Below are positions 1-6,570 of a stretch of DNA of 8,314 nt, one piece after another; position 1 is the stretch's first letter; the number at the start of each line of letters is the position of its first letter. Origin of the DNA: CAZLPW01 sp964561495 (GTDB lineage: Bacteria > Fidelibacterota > Marinisomatia > Marinisomatales > UBA1611); assembly GCA_964561495.1 (NCBI GenBank), contig CAZLPW010000087.1, forward strand, positions 1 to 8,314, read 5' to 3'. Made by a program: the position numbers and the translations under genes. The notes below the pieces were generated by a model. It was not told the DNA's origin and did not search any database. It saw nothing but the letters and a program-made list of their open reading frames with translations.

Positions 1-275
1 CCCGAGTTGGTCACCACCTCACTGCCCACATAAAGAGCCTGGTAGGCTACGTAGCGCCTATCTGAGTTGGTTGGCCACTCGTAATGAAAACCATAGGCTC
101 CGCCACCTCCACTTGAGCCAATATTATGTATCGAAGCTCTGACTTTATTTACATCAACAGGCGTGTCTCTACGATAGTTGGGATCACCACGCTCCAAAGA
201 CTGTGAACACAGCAGAGAATAAGATAGTATAAGCAGAAATAGATAAGCTGTATGAACCAACCTGTTAAATACCAA
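1..275 (-). CDS. Exported protein of unknown function, N-terminal part (cut by window edge)
   Basis: The first 91 codons of a gene whose 3' end lies outside the window. The start chosen is TTG at 275-273, because an in-frame TAG at 287-285 closes the frame above it and an AGGGA ribosome site lies 6 nt upstream. A second TTG at 260-258 is possible but has no spaced ribosome site. The start overlaps the TonB-receptor stop by 11 nt, which implies co-transcription and coupled translation. Residues 1-26 form a clear signal peptide: MVFNRLVH, then a hydrophobic run (YLFLLILSYSLL), then CSQS. Cys23 is not in a good lipobox, so I favour signal peptidase I. The mature part carries RASIHNIGSSGGGGAYGF and YEWP motifs followed by YVAYQALYVGSEV. 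From memory, this style recurs in large secreted or surface proteins of Marinimicrobia- and Ignavibacteria-like bacteria, often beside TonB receptors. I do not recognise a function. The reading frame is well supported, the role is not. Confidence 0.75.
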   Translation of the reverse strand, partial: MVFNRLVHTAYLFLLILSYSLLCSQSLERGDPNYRRDTPVDVNKVRASIHNIGSSGGGGAYGFHYEWPTNSDRRYVAYQALYVGSEVVTNS

Positions 276-3180
276 ACTGTATCCCTAATTGTATCTGCCT
301 TGGAGAATCATACCAGTCTGGTCTATTAAAAAATTGAGATATGGTGTTTGGCCTCATTGGCTCAAAAGGGCTTATAATTTCAGCACGTCTTTTTTGAATA
401 GTTTCTCTAGAGTTTCCAGTGTCTCCATAGACAGAAATTTGATTTCTTCTATCGGTAAGGTTGTAAATGCTAAGATACATTTTTCCTAAAAAATTTCCAA
501 TTTTAATTTTCCTATGAATCTTCATGTCAAACCTATATGTGACTGGCTTGCGGCGACTGTTTCGTTTGAGAACATTAGACAGAACCTCACCCTGCATTTC
601 ATAATTGGTTATTTGAGGCGTATAAGGATATCCACTACCAAGCTGGAATATAAGATTAGCTCCCCAGCTTTTTAAACTAGTAAAGATGGTACCATTAAGA
701 TTGTGGGTCTGATCCCAATCAAGTGGAATCATAGATCTTGTTGGCTCATTCCCCGCTAATACAGCACCAAACTCTTCGGTCGGGTCTGAATTAGCCCCCT
801 CAGCTATCTGGTAGGTATAATCAATCTGGCCTCCAATATTTCTATTGATCTTTCTAAAGAAGGTGGTGATAATTCCACGTGAATTTGAATAATCTCGATT
901 TACATAGGTGTAGTATGTTTTACCATCACCTAGGTCGATTGGAATACCGCTAGAGACATAATTACGAGCGTCTCTGTAAAAAGCTCGTATCTCCAGTCTG
1001 GTATCGCTTGCAATCTCTTGCTTAAGCCCAAGCTCATAGCTTACGGTAGTCTCAGGCTTAAGATCAGGATTCCCAAAGATCCCAAAATTAGATCCAGTCT
1101 CACTTATCTTATAGTCAGTGTTATCATACAGAAGTAAGAAATCGGGAATCTTAAAAAAATAGCCATACGCAAAATGGATTACACCCTTGTCTGAAATCGG
1201 GTAGGCGACAGCAAACCTAGGGCTAAACTGAGACTTGATTGTAGTTTTTTTCCACCAACCCTTTCTTTCGCCTAAATCAGGTTGATCATTAAAACGTTCA
1301 TAGTACTCTGCGTAAGTATGGTCGATATTATTTCCTACACTATCTTGATCAGTATAAGAAATAGACCCCCAGTCGATACTCTCAAGCTCTTCCATAGTTA
1401 AAGAATCAAGGGCTGGGTTACGCGGGTCTTTAATATAGGGCTCATGTATATTATTTGGAATCTTACTGTAAGGATCAAAAAGTTCATACCTGAGCCCAAG
1501 ATTAATTATAATATCTCCGTACTCAATTTTATCTTGTAAATAAAAAGCAAACTCTCTGGGTGTTTTTTCATATGTTGTTCTTGTAAAGCTACCAATCTCG
1601 GGGATAGAGAGGGTGTACACCTGATCAGTTCTTGAAGAATCAAGTATTGAATAACTATCTAAATTCAGTTTGCTCATTGTATAGTCCATTCCAAACTTTA
1701 CCTCATTGTATTTATTGATCTGGCTGGTAATATCGAATTTTATAGTTTGGGTGTTTGTCTCCCTCTCAAATCTTCGATTATCTACTCCAGCTCGATATAG
1801 TGAATATGGTGGAGAATAAATCACATCATCTCCATATTTTTCTTTGATATAGTCTGGAACAATTCCCTGTATATTTGCCCAGTATAGGCTATCAGGAGTA
1901 ACATACCCCTGGTCTAATGAATCCTGAAATAAATTTGTCTCAAAATTATATCTATATCTGCTTAGACTTATCTGAAAAAAGGTTGATGAAGATAGAGATT
2001 TAGAGATGTTTAAACTATATAGCTTACCCTTCTTATAATTCGTTCTCTGCCCTCCATCAATTAATTGCAGTGCCTGGTTATAGTCTTGATCTATTCTACT
2101 ATCAAAGATTGTATTCAATTTGATCATTGTTGAAGGACTCAGACTTAGTGTTATCTTATTTTGTGTTGACCAGGACTGATTCCAGTTCAGACTCTTGAAA
2201 AATGGTTTTTTCTTTTCATCTCCAGAATCAAAATATTTATTATCATTATTATCAAGGAAAACTGTGTCGCCATACATCGTGAACGTCTGCAGGCCATTTA
2301 GCCAACCCTGAGAGTTATTTATTCTTCCACTTGAGTAGAATGAAATTCTACCAGGAATTATAGGTCCACTTAAATTGCCAGAGATACTATAGTCATCATT
2401 GAAATTAAATTTTTCAAGATTTGAAAAAATAGCATCTTTAGTATTATAGTCACCTGAGTAGGCATGAACCGATCCCTCAAAATTATTACCTCCGTCTTTT
2501 GTAACAAGATTAACAATACCAGTCAATGCTTTTCCATATTCGGCATTAAATGTTCCACTGATTACTTGGAGCTCTTGAACATTATCATTTTCAATTTGGA
2601 TTGATATACCGCCATCGTACATATCTGAAACAGGAATACCATCTACCATGTAAGACACCTCACTAGAGCGACCCCCTCGCATATGAATTTCTCCATCCAC
2701 GTCTTGAGTTACTCCTGCTTGTAATCGAAGGACATCAGCAACTTCTGTGGCAGGCATATCTTCCAGGACGTCAGATGTAATTATTGACTCAGACTGAGTA
2801 ACATCAAACTGTATCAGTTTCCTCTCTGCCTGAACCGTTACCATTTCTCCTTCAATTACAGTGGCCAATATACTAATACTCAAACGAGTTGTTTTATCAA
2901 TAGAAACAGAAACATTTTCTTGTACTAAATTCTTATAACCAATCATCTCAGAGCGAACTCTATATTTTCCTGGAGGAATATTTAAAATAATAAACTCCCC
3001 GTTCTCATCTGTTGATGCACCTAAATAGGTTCCATCAACTACTATGTTACAGCCAATTAATGGCTCAAGTGTCTCCTGATCTTTGACTGTTCCAACTAAC
3101 TTTCCTGTTGTACCACAAATAAGTAGGTTTATGTTTATTAGAATTAGCGATATAAAATTTGTTTTCAAAAATTTAAACAT
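265..3180 (-). CDS. TonB-dependent outer-membrane receptor with N-terminal carboxypeptidase-like regulatory domain
   Basis: Outer-membrane active-transport channel, expected to import a large substrate using TonB/ExbB/ExbD energy. Residues 1 to about 26 are a signal peptide (MFKFLKTNF, then a hydrophobic stretch ending near LLICGTTG). Residues 27-105 form a CarboxypepD_reg-like beta-sandwich (GTVKDQETLEPLIGCNIVV; GEFIILNIPPGKYRVRSEMIGY). Residues 112-120 (EMVTVQAER) resemble a TonB box. Residues about 130-240 are the plug, with DMPATEVADVLRLQAGV, IHMRGGRSSEVSYMVDG and FNAEYGKALTGIVNLVTKDG. The rest, to residue 971, is aromatic-rich, alternating beta-barrel sequence with FGNPDLKPETTVSYELGLKQ, a typical late-barrel motif, and it ends in a strand-like IQLGIQFGI. 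There is no STN domain. ATG starts 1 nt after the foldase stop. The order (regulatory domain, plug, barrel) is SusC-like, but no SusD partner is visible, so the substrate is unknown. The neighbouring GH13 enzyme suggests an alpha-glucan, by inference only. Confidence 0.95.
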   Translation of the reverse strand: MFKFLKTNFISLILININLLICGTTGKLVGTVKDQETLEPLIGCNIVVDGTYLGASTDENGEFIILNIPPGKYRVRSEMIGYKNLVQENVSVSIDKTTRLSISILATVIEGEMVTVQAERKLIQFDVTQSESIITSDVLEDMPATEVADVLRLQAGVTQDVDGEIHMRGGRSSEVSYMVDGIPVSDMYDGGISIQIENDNVQELQVISGTFNAEYGKALTGIVNLVTKDGGNNFEGSVHAYSGDYNTKDAIFSNLEKFNFNDDYSISGNLSGPIIPGRISFYSSGRINNSQGWLNGLQTFTMYGDTVFLDNNDNKYFDSGDEKKKPFFKSLNWNQSWSTQNKITLSLSPSTMIKLNTIFDSRIDQDYNQALQLIDGGQRTNYKKGKLYSLNISKSLSSSTFFQISLSRYRYNFETNLFQDSLDQGYVTPDSLYWANIQGIVPDYIKEKYGDDVIYSPPYSLYRAGVDNRRFERETNTQTIKFDITSQINKYNEVKFGMDYTMSKLNLDSYSILDSSRTDQVYTLSIPEIGSFTRTTYEKTPREFAFYLQDKIEYGDIIINLGLRYELFDPYSKIPNNIHEPYIKDPRNPALDSLTMEELESIDWGSISYTDQDSVGNNIDHTYAEYYERFNDQPDLGERKGWWKKTTIKSQFSPRFAVAYPISDKGVIHFAYGYFFKIPDFLLLYDNTDYKISETGSNFGIFGNPDLKPETTVSYELGLKQEIASDTRLEIRAFYRDARNYVSSGIPIDLGDGKTYYTYVNRDYSNSRGIITTFFRKINRNIGGQIDYTYQIAEGANSDPTEEFGAVLAGNEPTRSMIPLDWDQTHNLNGTIFTSLKSWGANLIFQLGSGYPYTPQITNYEMQGEVLSNVLKRNSRRKPVTYRFDMKIHRKIKIGNFLGKMYLSIYNLTDRRNQISVYGDTGNSRETIQKRRAEIISPFEPMRPNTISQFFNRPDWYDSPRQIQLGIQFGI
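282..286 (-). promoter_or_regulatory. Ribosome binding site for the TTG-started exported protein
   Basis: AGGGA on the minus strand, 6 nt before the TTG at 275-273 and inside the 3' end of the TonB-receptor gene. This site decides the start of the downstream gene. It is the only well-spaced Shine-Dalgarno-like sequence I see before a start in this window. Confidence 0.5.
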
Positions 3181-3181
3181 T

Positions 3182-4441
3182 TTATGATAATACCATTGTT
3201 TTTAATACTAAACTATCGATCAGAATTTTGTTGTACTGAGAAAGCTGCTCACGGAAATTAAAATATTTAATTCTTTTTTGTTCTTCATAATCTGGATCAT
3301 TTATATCGATTTCAATATTAATCATATCTAACACAAATTTTACTTTATCCCTGTCCACTAAATTTTTATACGCTACTTTGAATGTTGATTTTTTATCAAA
3401 ACCTAATTCTTTTGCATTTTGTAAAAAATGTGATCTGACAATAAGACCTTTTATGGCATCCTTAAGGTCAGACTCGGACTCTATTGCCCCTAACTGGCCT
3501 TTAGATAGTTTACTCAGGCTTTTGATAGTTGCCTCAAAATCCCAAGATCCATATTTAAAGACTACGAGTTTTTCGTCGAGTTTGATATCTCGATCATAAT
3601 TTAAAAAAAATATTGTCTTATATAATTCATTGAAAACGCTATCTGAGAATCTAATGTTAAGCTGTTTTTGTACGCTGTCCATATACTCACGAATTTTAAA
3701 TTGTTTTTTATAATATCTAGCGAGCCTAATCATATCAGGTTTTGAATTAAGATAATCCTTTTCACTTAAAAAACTTTCATATGTCTTGTCTAGCAATTGA
3801 ATTATGCTATAACCATTTCGGATTCTGACGGGTCTAGATACCGAGCCTATATCCATTGAAAATGCAGCGAACTCAAAAAATGGGTCAGAATCTCCTAGCC
3901 TAATCCAGCCTAAATCGCCTCCATTATTTTTTAGAGTAGAGTCTCTAAAAGACTCTCGCGCAATTAACTCCCAAGGGCCTCCATTATCTAGGTCTTTATA
4001 TATTTTCTTTATTTTGTTTGAGTCTTTAGAGAATAAGTGGCGAACGTGTAGGGATGTATTGTTCCAACTAAATAGCTGCCTCGACTCGGTTTCATTTACC
4101 TTAAACTCAGATTCTATTTTTTTTTCAAAATAATTGTTAAGTAGTAACTGATCATATATCTTGTTTTTATTATCTAAAAATATCGAGTCACTATCAATAT
4201 TTATCTCCGCAGCATATTTGACAAATAATATTTCATCAATCATATTATTAATAAATGCGTACCTATTTAATAAATTATCAGATAACATATTACTCTCTAA
4301 AAATTCATTATAACTAATCCTGAATTTTGAAACTCTTATTAGTTCATCATTGACCTGAGCAACAATTTTATCGCTCTTCTTTGAACAATTGATCATAAAA
4401 CTGATAAATAAAAGAAATTGAATAAAAAAAAATTTCTTCAT
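3182..4441 (-). CDS. Parvulin-type peptidyl-prolyl cis-trans isomerase, probable lipoprotein (PpiC/SurA-like)
   Basis: Predicted periplasmic foldase of 419 residues. I chose ATG at 4441-4439, which gives a classic MKKFFFIQFLLFISFMINC leader and lies 1 nt after the GH13 stop. An in-frame TTG at 4459 would add six residues inside the GH13 gene and is less likely. Cys19 could be the lipidated residue, but the preceding MIN is a poor lipobox, so lipidation is inferred. Residues about 24-125 form a SurA-like helical N-terminal segment (AQVNDELIRVSKFRISYNEF). Residues about 131-218 are the rotamase domain: LHVRHLFSKD, GGPWELIARESFRDSTLKNN, GGDLGWIRLGD, and SRPVRIRNGYSIIQLLDK. Residues 219-419 are a charged, mostly helical C-terminal region I do not recognise; it may extend the chaperone fold. 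Placed between a secreted hydrolase and an outer-membrane receptor, it likely assists folding of one of them. The isomerase domain call is firm, the client is not known. Confidence 0.88.
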   Translation of the reverse strand: MKKFFFIQFLLFISFMINCSKKSDKIVAQVNDELIRVSKFRISYNEFLESNMLSDNLLNRYAFINNMIDEILFVKYAAEINIDSDSIFLDNKNKIYDQLLLNNYFEKKIESEFKVNETESRQLFSWNNTSLHVRHLFSKDSNKIKKIYKDLDNGGPWELIARESFRDSTLKNNGGDLGWIRLGDSDPFFEFAAFSMDIGSVSRPVRIRNGYSIIQLLDKTYESFLSEKDYLNSKPDMIRLARYYKKQFKIREYMDSVQKQLNIRFSDSVFNELYKTIFFLNYDRDIKLDEKLVVFKYGSWDFEATIKSLSKLSKGQLGAIESESDLKDAIKGLIVRSHFLQNAKELGFDKKSTFKVAYKNLVDRDKVKFVLDMINIEIDINDPDYEEQKRIKYFNFREQLSQYNKILIDSLVLKTMVLS

Positions 4442-4442
4442 C

Positions 4443-6386
4443 CTAAATTTCAAACTCAATCAGTCTAAAATAATTTTCCTCGATAAAAAAATACTCACCC
4501 CATTCCTTAATTTCTCCATCAATCACATCAACATAATCTTTCATATTTAAAATGAGCTCAGAAAATCGTTTAGTCTCTATTTTTAATGCTCTTTTATCAG
4601 GGTTAATAAATAAACCAACTATTTTATTTTTGTTATACCTAAATAACGCATAAACATTATCGGCATCATTTGGATCTGAATTATCAGGAGCAAACTGCAT
4701 TGTTTTTCCTGTGTGTATAACCTTATTATTCTTCCTCCAATTTAGAAGCTTTGAACAAAAATCCCAGATCTCATTTTCTTCTTCTGTTCTGCCTTTCTTG
4801 GTAAATGCATTCCTTTTATCATTTTTCCATCCTCCAGGAAAATCTTTTCTGACAAACGCATCCCCGTCCGATCTCGATCCATAAAGATTAATCTCTGTCC
4901 CGTAATAAAATTGCGGAACACCTCTCATCGTAAGAAGCAATGCAATCCCCGTTTTATATTTTCTAATATCACTACCAACAACTTCATAAAATCTGTCTGT
5001 ATCATGATTATCAAGAAATATAATATTCTCATAGGGAGCTGGATATACAAAGTCTTGAGCTAGAGTATAATAAATATTTTCTATGTCCCTAGGTTTAGAT
5101 TCTTTTGATAGTGCCGAGCCAATCGAAAAGCTTAGAGGAAAATCGATTATTGATGGTAAATAAGATTCGTATCCATCTTGCGTAGGGAAACCGCTCTGCC
5201 AATAGGCAACTGATGGAGGACTATTAGCCCAAGCCTCACCAACAATAGTAAAATTCGGATATTCATTAAGTACTGCCTTACACCAGCGAGCCATATGCTC
5301 TTTCGAGGAATAAGGATAAGTATCCATCCTGATGCCATCTATCCCAGAATATTCAATCCACCATAGTGAGTGCTGAATAAGATAGTTTGATAAAAGCAAA
5401 TTCCTCTGGTTCAAATCTGGCATCGCATCATCAAAGGGCCCCATTGTCAGGTGCTCTATATCAAATTTTGACGCATAGGGATCATTATAAACAATGGTCC
5501 TGTAGTTTGTTCTCGAATGCTCTGCTTTATTATTAAACCAATCACTGCTTGGTGGATCAAGAAACCACCAGTGTTGAGAGCCTACATGATTATGAACTAC
5601 GTCCATAACTACCTTTATCCCAATCTCGTGGGCCTTTTCAACCAAATATCTGTAGTCATCATTAACACCAAAGCGACGATCAATATTGTAAAAATCTGTT
5701 ATTGCATATCCATGATATGCTCCATAAACATGTCCATTATATTCTCCATATGATACTGGCATATCATTCTCAAAAACTGGCGTCATCCATATCGTAGTTA
5801 TGCCTAGCTTCTTTAAATATTTTAATTGATCAATTACTCCATCAAGGTCACCCCCGTGACGCTCTCCAGGACCCTTACGGTTTGTACCTGCCAGCATACC
5901 ATCCACATTATCATTTTTAGTATTCCCATTTGAGAATCGATCAGGCATTAAAAGGTACAAGACATCTGATGAATTAAAGCCATTTGCGTAGACCCTGTTT
6001 TTAACTTTTGAATTAAAATAATATTTGAAACTAGTCTCTACGTATCGATCTAATACTGTTCCCTTAAGCAAAAAATTATACTCACCAGATTCAAGATTAT
6101 TCCCTAACTCTAAGTCTAAAAAAAGATAATCAGGGTTTTCTGTTCTTTTTATTTTGTTAATCCTTATGGTTTCTGTCACTCCTCTAGGTTTATGATATAT
6201 TTCAACCGTTCTAACGGAGGCCATGTTTTCTCCATATACCATTATTTGAAGATTCCGATTATCAAAATCATTCCACCAGGTGGGAGGTTCAACACGTTTT
6301 ACAAGCAGACCAGCTTTTAAAGCTGAAATAAAAATAATACCTGAAATTATTATTTTAACCACGGGTCTTAATAAGATAAAATTCAT
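4443..6386 (-). CDS. Exported GH13 alpha-amylase-family enzyme, cyclomaltodextrinase/neopullulanase-like
   Basis: Hydrolyses alpha-glucosidic bonds in maltodextrins, cyclodextrins or pullulan-like glucans, probably in the periplasm. Residues 1-25 are a signal peptide ending ALKA before GLLV. Residues 26-125 match the N-terminal cyclomaltodextrinase domain (VKRVEPPTWW, LQIMVYGENM). The catalytic (beta/alpha)8 barrel spans about 135-550. Region I is DVVHNH (262-267). Region V is MPDLN (322-326). Region II is GIRMDTYPY with Arg353 and nucleophile Asp355. Region III is VGEAW with acid/base Glu384. Region IV is LDNHD with Asp462. All three carboxylates are present, so the enzyme should be active. 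GVPQFYYGTEI (489-499) is the usual late-barrel motif. Residues about 565-647 fit a C-terminal beta domain. The length, 647, is close to Bacteroides SusA-type enzymes. The gene begins 16 nt below the extended kinase frame and ends 1 nt before the foldase start. Exact specificity cannot be read from sequence. Confidence 0.95.
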   Translation of the reverse strand: MNFILLRPVVKIIISGIIFISALKAGLLVKRVEPPTWWNDFDNRNLQIMVYGENMASVRTVEIYHKPRGVTETIRINKIKRTENPDYLFLDLELGNNLESGEYNFLLKGTVLDRYVETSFKYYFNSKVKNRVYANGFNSSDVLYLLMPDRFSNGNTKNDNVDGMLAGTNRKGPGERHGGDLDGVIDQLKYLKKLGITTIWMTPVFENDMPVSYGEYNGHVYGAYHGYAITDFYNIDRRFGVNDDYRYLVEKAHEIGIKVVMDVVHNHVGSQHWWFLDPPSSDWFNNKAEHSRTNYRTIVYNDPYASKFDIEHLTMGPFDDAMPDLNQRNLLLSNYLIQHSLWWIEYSGIDGIRMDTYPYSSKEHMARWCKAVLNEYPNFTIVGEAWANSPPSVAYWQSGFPTQDGYESYLPSIIDFPLSFSIGSALSKESKPRDIENIYYTLAQDFVYPAPYENIIFLDNHDTDRFYEVVGSDIRKYKTGIALLLTMRGVPQFYYGTEINLYGSRSDGDAFVRKDFPGGWKNDKRNAFTKKGRTEEENEIWDFCSKLLNWRKNNKVIHTGKTMQFAPDNSDPNDADNVYALFRYNKNKIVGLFINPDKRALKIETKRFSELILNMKDYVDVIDGEIKEWGEYFFIEENYFRLIEFEI

Positions 6387-6402
6387 ATATCTAAATATCT
6401 AA
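6387..6402 (-). repeat. Perfect tandem 8-bp repeat filling the gap before the GH13 start
   Basis: On the minus strand the 16 nt between the second kinase stop (6405-6403) and the GH13 ATG are two exact copies of TTAGATAT. The gap contains nothing else, and no Shine-Dalgarno sequence. It may simply be AT-rich slippage. If copy number varies it would change the spacing between the two genes. Confidence 0.7.
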
Positions 6403-6570
6403 TTATTTTACTATTTGATGAAATAGTTTGAAAGGGTCTTCAGAATCTTGGCCTCTCACTCTTTTACTCAATGAAGAAAATAGCTTTTTCTGATCTCTAT
6501 ATACTTTTTGATATTCCTCTCTTGGCTCGCTAATTAATTTTTCTTTAAAAAGAATAAATGGTTCTACTAT
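6403..6570 (-). pseudogene. C-terminal remainder of the xylulokinase, separated by an in-frame TAA
   Basis: Directly after the kinase stop and in the same frame, 55 codons stay open until TAA at 6405-6403. They encode a coherent, charged, helical peptide: it begins IVEPFILFKEKL, continues EPREEYQKVYRDQKKLFSSL and ends near DPFKLFHQIVK. Xylulokinases normally end in such a helix after the EGAAIGAA motif; E. coli XylB has a Tyr-rich segment of the same kind (AAYQPRRETFRRLYQQL). Joining both parts would give about 520 residues, within the family range. There is no sensible internal start (only TTG/GTG late in the stretch), so it is not a gene of its own. Because the same frame continues, a single base substitution, not an indel, explains the break. 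It could be a real mutation, a strain variant or a sequence error. Confidence 0.7.

Noticed and set aside
4439..4459. Upstream TTG start for the foldase at 4459
   Set aside because: It would put extra residues before a typical MKK signal peptide and overlap the GH13 gene by 17 nt, with no ribosome site. The ATG at 4441 fits better.
6403..6570. An independent small gene between kinase and GH13 enzyme
   Set aside because: No usable start codon or ribosome site near its beginning, and it continues the kinase frame exactly. Its sequence resembles a xylulokinase tail.
6387..6570. Small RNA or terminator in the apparent 184-nt gap
   Set aside because: No stable hairpin with a T tract is seen, and the open kinase-like frame explains most of the stretch.
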